The notes under the pieces are model-generated. The model made no database searches. It was not told where the DNA came from and saw only the letters and a program-made list of their open reading frames with translations. This document shows positions 56,069-64,000 of a DNA stretch of 64,000 nt, piece after piece (within the stretch, counting starts at the first letter, position 1; every line of letters starts with the position of its first letter). A program made the translations under genes and the position numbers. The stretch covers positions 1-64,000 of the forward strand of contig JAGUXT010000055.1 of assembly GCA_020061705.1 (NCBI GenBank), given 5' to 3'. The stretch comes from Halothiobacillus sp. GTDB lineage: Bacteria > Pseudomonadota > Gammaproteobacteria > Halothiobacillales > Halothiobacillaceae.

Positions 56069-56832
56069 TTGATGTTCGTGCTGTAATTGACCCATCGGCA
56101 AAATTGGGTGAGGGTGTTTTCGTTGGTCCATTTTCAATCATCGGCCCAGATGTTGAAATTGGTGATCACACTTGGATAGGGCCTCATGTTGTCATTAATG
56201 GGCCTACGCGCCTTGGTGCACATAATCGAATTTTCCAATTTGCCTCGGTAGGTGAAGCTCCTCAGGATCTCAAATATAACGGAGAGCCGACACGACTCGA
56301 AATGGGAGATCGCAATACGATACGTGAAAATTGTACGATTCACCGTGGAACGGCTCAGGGCGATGGAGTAACCTCAATTGGGAGTGATAATCTCTTTATG
56401 GCTACGGTACATATTGCCCATGATTGTCACATTGGAAATCATGTCATTATGGCCAATGCGGCTTCACTTGCTGGGCATGCTGTGGTTGAAGACTGGGCTA
56501 TTCTTAGTGGCTTTTCTGTGGTGCATCAGTTTTGCCGTATTGGTGCGCATAGTTTCGCTGGTGGATTTACCAAAATAACCCAGGATATTCCACCGTATGT
56601 GATGGTCGATGGCGCACGTGCACGACCTATAGGTATTAACAAACATGGATTAAAGCGACGTAATTTTACAGAAGAGTCAATTCGTGAGTTACATCGAGTA
56701 TTTAAATTGTTAGTAAGGAATCGTCCTACTAAAGAAAATTGGGATGAGGCCGAAGAAATGGCGGCAACCTGCAATGAAGTTAGGTTTTTTATTGATTTCA
56801 TTCGCGCGAGTCAGCGAGGGATTGTGCGTTAA
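56065..56832 (+). CDS. lpxA: LpxA, UDP-N-acetylglucosamine acyltransferase
   Basis: First enzyme of lipid A synthesis (255 residues), a beta-helix of hexapeptide repeats with catalytic histidine in VHIAHDCHIGNHVIMAN and the C-terminal helical part LKRRNFTEESIRELHRVFKLL. ATG 56065 overlaps the fabZ stop. In many gammaproteobacteria lpxB and rnhB come next; here fumC follows after 3 bp, so lpxB must be elsewhere. Confidence 0.97.
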   Translation: MIDVRAVIDPSAKLGEGVFVGPFSIIGPDVEIGDHTWIGPHVVINGPTRLGAHNRIFQFASVGEAPQDLKYNGEPTRLEMGDRNTIRENCTIHRGTAQGDGVTSIGSDNLFMATVHIAHDCHIGNHVIMANAASLAGHAVVEDWAILSGFSVVHQFCRIGAHSFAGGFTKITQDIPPYVMVDGARARPIGINKHGLKRRNFTEESIRELHRVFKLLVRNRPTKENWDEAEEMAATCNEVRFFIDFIRASQRGIVR

Positions 56833-56835
56833 GTG

Positions 56836-58251
56836 ATGCAAAGCGATATTAATTCAAATGTACGCATTGAGCGCGACAGCATGGGCGACCTTCATGTGCC
56901 TGCAGATGCACTGTGGGGCGCTCAAACACAGCGGGCGGTAAATAATTTTTCAATCGGTGAGCGACCTATGCCCCGGGCGTTTATCCGGGGTATGGGTTTG
57001 GTTAAGGCGGCATGCGCAAGGGCCAATCAAGACTTAGGTTTGCTGGATGCTGCACGTGCCGAATTAATAAGTAAGTTTGCGCTTGAAATCGCAAATGGTC
57101 GATTTGATAAGCAGTTTCCTGTGGACGTTTTTCAAACGGGATCAGGTACGTCAAGTAATATGAATGCCAATGAAGTCATTGCACGATTAACGAGTGTAAG
57201 CGGGTTGGAAATTCATGCGAATGACCATGTTAATATGGGACAAAGCTCGAATGATGTAATTCCAACTGTGGTTCATCTGAGTGCTAGCATTGAGATTAGT
57301 AATCGCTTACTTCCTTCGCTACGTCATTTGCGTAAGACTATTGACAATCGCGCACAGCAATTTTCACGAATCATTAAAACAGGGCGTACCCATTTAATGG
57401 ATGCGATGCCTATAACACTTGGGCAGGAGCTTTCCGCTTGGTCGGCTCAGCTTGAGGCCGCTGAAAGTCGATTGCGTGATAGTTTGGAGCGCCTTCGTGT
57501 GTTACCACAAGGTGGAACTGCAGTAGGTACCGGTATCAATACAACCGAGGACTTTGGTCGGCGTGTGTGTGACAAGCTTACCGAGTTTACCAGCATTGAG
57601 TTTAGACCCATGAATAATCTATTTATGGGTTTGTCTTGCCAAGATACAGCGGTAGAAATTAGTGGACAATTGCGTACGCTTGCCGTCGCATTGATGAAAA
57701 TTAGTAATGACTTGAGGTGGATGAATTCAGGTCCAATGTCAGGATTAGCTGAGATCCGATTGCCTGCTCTGCAGCCTGGAAGTTCGATAATGCCTGGTAA
57801 GGTTAATCCAGTGATTCCTGAGGCAGTCATGATGGCCTGTACGCGCGTTATGGGACATGACACTGCAATTGCTATTGCTGGTCAATCTGGTAATTTTCAG
57901 CTTAATGTGATGCTGCCCCTAATAGCTGATAGTTTGCTGGATTCGATTTCACTTATGGCTAACGCATCTCAATCTTTGGCTGATCAGGCGATCATGGATA
58001 TGCAGATCAATACCAAGAATCTTGATGAAGCTTTGCAGCGTAATCCGATTCTGGTAACTGCTCTTAACCCAGTGCTTGGTTATGAAAAAGGTGCGGCGTT
58101 AGCGAAACGTGCCTATGCCGAAGGTCGAACCTTGTTGGATGTGGCCTTGGAGGACACGGATCTTGATGAAATCACCCTCCGTCGCTTACTTGATCCAGCC
58201 GCACTTGCAGCTGGTGGTATTCAGCCTGGATTGAATGGGTTGGGTGGCTGA
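56836..58251 (+). CDS. fumC: Class II fumarase
   Basis: FumC (471 residues), oxygen-stable iron-free fumarase of the TCA cycle. Motifs: RIERDSMGDLHVPADALWGAQTQRA at the start, QTGSGTSSNMNANEVIA, KTGRTHLMDAMPITLGQE and the signature loop GSSIMPGKVNPVIPEA. Aspartase shares the fold, but TGINTTEDFGRRV fits fumarase. It begins 3 bp after lpxA (GTG 56833 also possible) and may ride on the lpx transcript. It is convergent with the large DUF1631 gene, with no obvious terminator between. Confidence 0.95.
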   Translation: MQSDINSNVRIERDSMGDLHVPADALWGAQTQRAVNNFSIGERPMPRAFIRGMGLVKAACARANQDLGLLDAARAELISKFALEIANGRFDKQFPVDVFQTGSGTSSNMNANEVIARLTSVSGLEIHANDHVNMGQSSNDVIPTVVHLSASIEISNRLLPSLRHLRKTIDNRAQQFSRIIKTGRTHLMDAMPITLGQELSAWSAQLEAAESRLRDSLERLRVLPQGGTAVGTGINTTEDFGRRVCDKLTEFTSIEFRPMNNLFMGLSCQDTAVEISGQLRTLAVALMKISNDLRWMNSGPMSGLAEIRLPALQPGSSIMPGKVNPVIPEAVMMACTRVMGHDTAIAIAGQSGNFQLNVMLPLIADSLLDSISLMANASQSLADQAIMDMQINTKNLDEALQRNPILVTALNPVLGYEKGAALAKRAYAEGRTLLDVALEDTDLDEITLRRLLDPAALAAGGIQPGLNGLGG

Positions 58252-58307
58252 TTTGAGGAATAGGTTTGATTTTAATGGGTCATGTGAACTAGGAAAGAAA
58301 ATGTGTC

Positions 58308-61300
58308 TCAGTGATCTGATCGTACTGGTGCGGTCAAGTTTTCTAATGGCATTGGTGCGTGCAAATAGTATCCCTGTGCATAATCAACTCCGATATCACG
58401 CAAACATTTAATGGCATCAATACTATCGACATGCTCTGCAACTGTGTGCATTCCTAATGAATGAGCAATTTCATTCATTGATTTAACCATTGCATAATCT
58501 TGACTACTTTGAGCAATGTCTTTGACAAAAAATCCATCGATTTTAAGCTCATTAGTATTGAGGTTTTTTAGGTGTGTGTAGGAGGAGTGACCTGAACCGA
58601 AATCATCTATGCTAAATCGACAACCGTAGTGGCGCATTTGATCGATAAATTTTTGTGCGGCATTGTAGCCTTCAATGGCAACCGTTTCCGTAATTTCAAA
58701 AAATAGTTTTGTGGCTATATTTCTTTGAAGGACGAATTGGTCATGAAGAAAATTCAATATATCCAAATTACTCAATGAAAGTGCAGAAATATTGATGGAA
58801 AAACTGTCAATAGAGTCAAATATTTTTTCATTGTCACTTGCCCAGTCAAAAAACTCAGCAAGAACCCATAAATCAATCTCATGAATGCGCCGTAGACGCT
58901 CTAGAATCGGAATAAACTCAGACGGATGGATCGTTTCACTGTTTTCACTGTTATCAGAGTGTATCCCAAGTAATATTTCATAGCGCGGCATGAATGCTAC
59001 GCTATTATTCAATGGAATAATCATCTGGCATCGCAAGAAGAATCTATTATTTTGGAACATTCGATCAATTTGACCCGCCCACTTGGCTAGGGATTGTTGC
59101 TCCTCAAATGCCAAATTGGTATTGTCATACCATTGCATCGTGTTTCTTCCTGATTTTGTTGCTGCGTTGTATGCGGCGTCAGCGCGACGTATTCCTTCTT
59201 CGGGTGATGTTATTGAAGGAACATAAGAAACAAGACCGATGTTTATTCCTAGGCTGTATGTTTCGTCCCTGTGTGTGAAACTAAAGTTCTTAAACTGATT
59301 CATTATTTTATCAGCAACGCCTTGTGTATATGGCTGGTCAACATTGAGGAATAGAAGAGCGAAACTGCATTCTGTAAATATAGCCAATACGTCTTCCTTT
59401 CTCAGCTGCGTTATGAATTTCTCGGCGATACTCTGAATTAGATGATCGCCTGCCTCCATGCCTCGTTGCGTGTAAATCATTCCAATTTGATCAAATCCTA
59501 TGACCATAAGGACGTGGGTCTGATCATAACGTCGTCGATCTCGTGATACATTAGTCAAATTTAGCATGAAGCCGTTGCGGTTCCATATGCCCTGAATATG
59601 GCTATGTGTAGCTTGGTGTTTTATTTTACGAATGACATCATCAACCACTGCATATTCTGCACGCTCCAACATCGGGAGATTTAGGTCTTCACCTTCTCGA
59701 ATGAGATTTGAGTTTAATTTGAGATTGAACTCCTCTAAGTTCACTTCTAATTGTTCCGTGGCAGATCTATTTGTGAACAGGCATAATCCCGGGGGATGGC
59801 TCATCCATATAAGCTGCATTGGCATCCAGTTTCCGCCTTTGAGGAATTCCCACCACTCGCCAATTTTAAGACGATCAATTAGGAAGGTATATTGTTCCTG
59901 TAATTTATTATCGATTGAATCAAGTGGTAGGAAATAATGTTCTGGAATATATATTTTGTGTAATGGTCGTGATGTTGGGGGTAGCGTTTGTTCAAGGGAT
60001 TTTTTTGCAAGTGCCATAAATATCTTAACTCGATCTAAGTCTTCGCAAATGGTTGTTAGATGGCGTTCAACCATTGCCAGCCACGCACTAACTTCGAAGC
60101 GATGTTTAGTGTTTGGTTTAAATGTTGCTTCAGACCAAGTCATTAGACGCTCAAGCGCAATTTCTCCCTGACTCCATCCTGTGCCATGCATGCCATCTCG
60201 CAGAATTATCATTAACAGATAACTTTCCCAGCCTTCTCTAAGAAGCTGTTCAATTAGTTCAGCAACCTCATGTCCGGCAAAACGTGCTTCAAGATATTCT
60301 TTAATTTTTCTATGCGCATCACGTGTATGCGCATTTTTTTCAGCGATTTCTTGGAATTCTGAAATGCGCTTTAAACGATCTTTTTGCAATGGATCAAGTA
60401 GCCTTTCCAGCGTTTGCTTCGCAGTTTCTAAATAGGCTGACCCACCGCTTTCAAAATCATTCTTAATTTTTTCAACAACATCATCTAGATTTTTTTGGAT
60501 AATGCTATCCAGCATAGAGCCATTAGAATCTGTCGCGATTGAAAATTGCTCAACCAAATTGACAACATTTCTAGCTGGGTGATTCCTCGTTTGGACTATG
60601 GACTCATCTGATAAAGCTGCCTTCAGTAGTGGGGCTTCAAGTTGCTTGGTTAGTTCGGTGATACTTGTTGGTTTTGATGTAGATGGAATGGCTTTGTCGT
60701 AGAGTAGTGATACAGTATCTAATGCTTCCCGCTCCTTGTCGGTCATTAACCGTAATTCATTTGAATTGGCGTTAATTTCATCCTCGATCCGCTTGCTCAG
60801 TGGAAGTGGTATTTCAGTGCTAAGTTGAGTATCCAACCTGTCAATCGCATCTTTGATGTCTTTTTTTGGTGCTGGTATGGATTGCTTATTTTGATTGATA
60901 ATCGGATTTGTTTCTCCAACTAATGATTTGCCAAGTTGGCTAAGGCGTTGCATTAAACCTATAAATAGATTTTGATTATTAAATCCGAGTATTGTGGTTG
61001 ATTTATTATGATTGTCATTCTCGCTGTTTATGGTTGTGTCGTGTGAGGTATCGAGTGCTTGCATTACTTTGTTGAACGCAAGCAAATTATTAATTGATTC
61101 ATCCTGATTTGATTTAATGGATTCTAATTTGTTTTCAGTCTCTGCGTCATTTTCTTGAATATCAGCAGCTTTGGATTTTTTATGCTTTATGGATTTTCTT
61201 GATAGCGCTGGAATGGTTCTATCAATGTCTTGAATAAAGTAGGCGTAATCTGTTCGTAGTACATTACCGAATTCCTCATAAAAGAAATTTCTTATTTCAT

Positions 61301-62165
61301 TTTCATTTTCAATATTTTTTATGTTGCTTTGCAATGATTCTCTTAGACTTTCCATTAGTGCTGAAGGAGAGAATGGATTATCCTTGTCATTCAATGGTTG
61401 ATTGACAAAATCTGCTATCCGTTGCCCCATCTCGCTCAGTTCACGTTGGAATTTTTCATTTAACTGGGTGGCAACACTTGAAGCATGTATCCAGTCATCC
61501 ATTTCACTATGACTAACAAGTGATAGTGAGCTTACTGTGATTTTCTTGTTATCTTCCAAGTAGGGTGTGTCATTGCGAAGCACCCTCTTTTTTACGGCCA
61601 GAACAAGATCATTGTGGATTTTATGTTTGTTTGATTTTATAAATTTGCTGGCATATCTGTATGTACCTTGGTCTGTTATGCTCATACTTTCATCGTGAGC
61701 TATATTGAGTCGGATATCTATGCGTTCAAAGAGTTTATTTGTCGCAATATCAATCATTTTCTGTAAATGATTCAATGACTCACTCATCACATTTTGTATG
61801 TTCTTTCCATCATTGGTTGAGTTCGTATTTACTGGTATGTGAGCATTGTTCGAACGTATAGCTTGGAATGCCTCTGGTTGAAATGAGGGTATTTTTAAAC
61901 CGATTTCATGTTCTGATATTTGAGCCGTGATGCCAATGACCTGAAACAATCTTGATTGATTATTCCAGTTTGCTGTGAATTGGATGATTAGTTTTTGTCC
62001 CGCTCGTATATCTGTTTCTTCAGATAGACTATTGGTGTTCGGGATGCTCAATCGCATTCCATGAATGCAAAAGTCAATAATTACACAATCGTATTTTTTC
62101 GAATTTTGTGTAATGAATTGAGCATCAAGTTTTGCTTTTAATCGTGTGTAATTTCTTTGTTCCAT
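58308..62165 (-). CDS. PilZ-DUF1631-GGDEF-EAL c-di-GMP protein
   Basis: A 1285-residue cytosolic signalling protein. Order of domains (rough): PilZ-like (1-110; RLKAKLDAQF, CVIIDFCIHGMRLSIP), DUF1631 (about 120-800, helical), degenerate GGDEF (about 880-1020) and EAL (about 1035-1280). The GGDEF motif reads TECSF, so cyclase activity is unlikely. The EAL half looks active: YEILLG for EAL, N in SINIS, E in FEITET, IDDFGSGHSSY, LKIDG and AEHVD with YAQGY. It is therefore probably a c-di-GMP phosphodiesterase, perhaps regulated by its PilZ and GGDEF parts. ATG 62165 is chosen over a TTG at 62192. The gene is visibly richer in A+T than most of the window. Confidence 0.85.
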   Translation of the reverse strand: MEQRNYTRLKAKLDAQFITQNSKKYDCVIIDFCIHGMRLSIPNTNSLSEETDIRAGQKLIIQFTANWNNQSRLFQVIGITAQISEHEIGLKIPSFQPEAFQAIRSNNAHIPVNTNSTNDGKNIQNVMSESLNHLQKMIDIATNKLFERIDIRLNIAHDESMSITDQGTYRYASKFIKSNKHKIHNDLVLAVKKRVLRNDTPYLEDNKKITVSSLSLVSHSEMDDWIHASSVATQLNEKFQRELSEMGQRIADFVNQPLNDKDNPFSPSALMESLRESLQSNIKNIENENEIRNFFYEEFGNVLRTDYAYFIQDIDRTIPALSRKSIKHKKSKAADIQENDAETENKLESIKSNQDESINNLLAFNKVMQALDTSHDTTINSENDNHNKSTTILGFNNQNLFIGLMQRLSQLGKSLVGETNPIINQNKQSIPAPKKDIKDAIDRLDTQLSTEIPLPLSKRIEDEINANSNELRLMTDKEREALDTVSLLYDKAIPSTSKPTSITELTKQLEAPLLKAALSDESIVQTRNHPARNVVNLVEQFSIATDSNGSMLDSIIQKNLDDVVEKIKNDFESGGSAYLETAKQTLERLLDPLQKDRLKRISEFQEIAEKNAHTRDAHRKIKEYLEARFAGHEVAELIEQLLREGWESYLLMIILRDGMHGTGWSQGEIALERLMTWSEATFKPNTKHRFEVSAWLAMVERHLTTICEDLDRVKIFMALAKKSLEQTLPPTSRPLHKIYIPEHYFLPLDSIDNKLQEQYTFLIDRLKIGEWWEFLKGGNWMPMQLIWMSHPPGLCLFTNRSATEQLEVNLEEFNLKLNSNLIREGEDLNLPMLERAEYAVVDDVIRKIKHQATHSHIQGIWNRNGFMLNLTNVSRDRRRYDQTHVLMVIGFDQIGMIYTQRGMEAGDHLIQSIAEKFITQLRKEDVLAIFTECSFALLFLNVDQPYTQGVADKIMNQFKNFSFTHRDETYSLGINIGLVSYVPSITSPEEGIRRADAAYNAATKSGRNTMQWYDNTNLAFEEQQSLAKWAGQIDRMFQNNRFFLRCQMIIPLNNSVAFMPRYEILLGIHSDNSENSETIHPSEFIPILERLRRIHEIDLWVLAEFFDWASDNEKIFDSIDSFSINISALSLSNLDILNFLHDQFVLQRNIATKLFFEITETVAIEGYNAAQKFIDQMRHYGCRFSIDDFGSGHSSYTHLKNLNTNELKIDGFFVKDIAQSSQDYAMVKSMNEIAHSLGMHTVAEHVDSIDAIKCLRDIGVDYAQGYYLHAPMPLENLTAPVRSDH

Positions 62166-62247
62166 TTCGAGACTCTGATTACGAATTTTCAAACATTTTG
62201 AATCTGGGTTGTTGTGGTGCCACTATTACATTTTTATGTTTCAATTT

Positions 62248-62529
62248 TTATTCGTTTGAGCTTAACTTGCCAAGCGCGCAACTTACCAATGATTTGGCTT
62301 TTGATCTCAGAGCGCTCAAACCTTCGGATTGCCCTTTTTCTGGATATCCCAGGCTATTCAGTGTTTCAATGGCTTCTATTCGTACATCATGATCCGACGT
62401 TATGATTACAATTTCACCTTGAATATCAACTTCAATGGTCAATATCCCATTAATTTTTGCCAACTTCTGACGAATACTGTTCGCACATCCGCCACATTTG
62501 ATGTTGTCAACTGCAATCAGAATGTCCAT
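62248..62529 (-). CDS. Heavy-metal-associated (HMA) domain protein
   Basis: Small cytosolic protein of 93 residues with one HMA fold (about residues 1-70). The metal-binding loop is IKCGGCANSI, a CxxC variant of the usual GMTCxxC; the glycine before the second cysteine and the lack of the methionine differ from CopZ. DSLGYP-like TLNSLGYPEKG ends the domain, followed by a short lysine/serine tail containing another cysteine. It probably binds copper or another soft metal, but no transporter ATPase is adjacent. The start at 62529 has GAGGA about 10 bp upstream; an ATG at 62547 is an alternative. It is divergent from ilvD. Confidence 0.78.
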   Translation of the reverse strand: MDILIAVDNIKCGGCANSIRQKLAKINGILTIEVDIQGEIVIITSDHDVRIEAIETLNSLGYPEKGQSEGLSALRSKAKSLVSCALGKLSSNE

Positions 62530-62611
62530 GTTGATGTCCTCGGTCATGGAAAATTTTCTCGTATCGACTGTAGAATAGACCATCTAACTACACAATGATT
62601 CGAGAACTTAT

Positions 62612-64000
62612 ATGCCAACCTATCGCTCACGTACTACGACTCATGGCCGCAATATGGCGGGTGCACGTGCCTTGTGGCGCGCTACTGGCATGAAAGACGG
62701 TGACTTCGACAAGCCAATTATTGCTATCGCAAATTCATTTACTCAATTTGTGCCGGGACATGTGCATCTAAAGGATATGGGGCAGCTCGTTGCACGCGAG
62801 ATTGAGAAGGCCGGTGGTGTGGCCAAGGAATTCAACACCATTGCAGTGGATGACGGCATTGCGATGGGGCATGGCGGTATGTTGTACAGTCTGCCGAGCC
62901 GCGATTTGATCGCTGATTCAGTTGAGTATATGGTCAACGCCCATTGTGCCGACGCGCTGGTATGTATTTCCAACTGCGACAAAATTACGCCGGGTATGTT
63001 GATGGCGGCGCTGCGCCTGAATATCCCGGTGATCTTTGTTTCTGGTGGGCCGATGGAAGCGGGTAAAACCGCGCTCGCGGGCAAGGTCATCAAACTTGAT
63101 CTGGTGGACGCGATGATTGAGGCTGCGAACCCCAAAACTTCAGATGCCGATGTCGCGCAGATTGAACGCTCGGCCTGCCCAACCTGCGGCTCGTGTTCCG
63201 GTATGTTTACGGCCAATTCGATGAACTGTTTGACCGAGGCACTCGGCTTGTCCTTGCCGGGCAATGGTTCACTGTTGGCCACGCACGCCGACCGCGAAGA
63301 TTTGTTTTTGGAAGCCGGGCGCACGATTGTGGAGCTTGCGCGCCGCTATTACGAACAGGACGATGAGCGCGTGTTGCCACGCTCGATTGCAACCTTCGAG
63401 GCGTTCGAAAACGCGGTTGCGCTGGACATCGCCATGGGCGGTTCGAGCAATACGGTGCTGCATTTGCTGGCCGCTGCGCATGAGGCCAAGGTCGAGTTCA
63501 CCATGGCCGACATTGATCGTATCAGCCGCAAAGTGCCGCACTTGTGCAAAGTCGCACCAAGTATCCAGATTTACCACATGGAAGATGTACATCGTGCAGG
63601 CGGCGTGTTTGGCATTCTTGGCGAACTAGAGCGTGCTGATTTGCTGCACACTGCCTGTCATACCGTGCATGCGCCAAGCATGGGCGAGGCACTGGATCAA
63701 TGGGATATTGCCCGCCCGACGGTGAACGAAATCGCCAAAACACGCTTCCTTGCAGGGCCTGCTGGCATTCCGACCCAGACGGCGTTCAGCCAGGCCACGC
63801 GCTGGCCGAGTCTTGATCTTGATCGCACGAATGGCTGCATCCGTGACCTTGCCCATGCGTATAGCCAGGATGGCGGGCTTGCTGTGCTTTATGGCAATAT
63901 CGCGCCGGAAGGTTGCATTGTTAAAACGGCGGGTGTGGATGCGGCAAGCCTTAAATTCACTGGGCCAGCACGTATTTTTGAAAGCCAGGATGCAGCGGTT
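62612..64000 (+). CDS. ilvD: Dihydroxy-acid dehydratase (3' end outside window)
   Basis: First 463 residues of IlvD, the iron-sulfur dehydratase of branched-chain amino acid synthesis; the frame is open at the window edge. Cluster and active-site blocks: [36 protein letters not shown] and HLLAAAHEA. The N-terminus [26 protein letters not shown] is that of the E. coli-type enzyme. The start ATG 62612 is 82 bp from the divergent HMA gene. No frameshift is seen in the visible part. Confidence 0.96.
   Translation, partial: MPTYRSRTTTHGRNMAGARALWRATGMKDGDFDKPIIAIANSFTQFVPGHVHLKDMGQLVAREIEKAGGVAKEFNTIAVDDGIAMGHGGMLYSLPSRDLIADSVEYMVNAHCADALVCISNCDKITPGMLMAALRLNIPVIFVSGGPMEAGKTALAGKVIKLDLVDAMIEAANPKTSDADVAQIERSACPTCGSCSGMFTANSMNCLTEALGLSLPGNGSLLATHADREDLFLEAGRTIVELARRYYEQDDERVLPRSIATFEAFENAVALDIAMGGSSNTVLHLLAAAHEAKVEFTMADIDRISRKVPHLCKVAPSIQIYHMEDVHRAGGVFGILGELERADLLHTACHTVHAPSMGEALDQWDIARPTVNEIAKTRFLAGPAGIPTQTAFSQATRWPSLDLDRTNGCIRDLAHAYSQDGGLAVLYGNIAPEGCIVKTAGVDAASLKFTGPARIFESQDAAV

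Overview
This 64 kb window is mostly conserved housekeeping chromosome from a gammaproteobacterium. That placement is inferred from gene order: dapA/gcvR/bcp with bamC; lptM and lysA; guaB-guaA; and the long run rpsB-tsf-pyrH-frr-uppS-cdsA-dxr-rseP-bamA-skp-lpxD-fabZ-lpxA. A small lipoprotein resembling SoxXA-binding proteins and a periplasmic c'-type cytochrome are compatible with a respiratory, perhaps sulfur-oxidising, lifestyle, but the window does not prove it. No tRNA, rRNA, CRISPR array, prophage or complete transposase gene was seen.

Layout. 1-2.9 kb: a PhoH-family gene (cut by the window edge), bcp and gcvR on the minus strand, divergent from dapA. 2.9-9.9 kb: bamC, a SUMF1-like gene, a DUF72 gene, then mlaF-mlaE-mlaD, a TolC-like gene and mlaC (phospholipid traffic across the envelope). 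9.9-13.5 kb, minus: a zinc-type ABC uptake operon with a histidine-rich outer-membrane protein as first gene. 13.5-15.3 kb: an ABC exporter. 15.4-22.9 kb: lptM, an unknown gene, a rhodanese, lysA, a DUF815 ATPase, then mprF coupled to an AcvB/VirJ-type gene (making and probably hydrolysing or handling aminoacyl-phosphatidylglycerol). 22.9-26.9 kb: aroE, a peroxiredoxin-glutaredoxin fusion and glutathione reductase (a peroxide-defence set), and the SoxXA-binding-like lipoprotein. 27-33.3 kb: guaB, guaA, an FAD oxidoreductase, a DUF945 gene. 33.3-34.5 kb: an isolated integron attC site with a cassette-like ORF, a 5'-truncated tadA and pal. 34.7-41.3 kb: ftsK, lolA, rarA, a cytochrome c'-like gene, crcB, queG. 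41.3-44 kb: a YefM/YoeB toxin-antitoxin pair, a small membrane protein, purB. 44.3-58.3 kb: the translation/envelope-biogenesis run ending in lpxA, with fumC where lpxB often stands. 58.3-64 kb: a large PilZ-DUF1631-GGDEF-EAL protein, a heavy-metal-binding domain protein and the start of ilvD.

The least ordinary signals are mobile-DNA traces. Two copies of a 140-153 bp non-coding inverted-repeat element (24.8 kb and 39.3 kb, opposite orientation) are each flanked by a perfect 4 bp target duplication. The second copy is inserted in frame inside the signal-peptide region of the cytochrome gene. A textbook 69 bp attC site lies at 33.28 kb next to a tadA gene that has lost its N-terminal half. 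Two further palindromic elements sit inside the mla and gua gene clusters.
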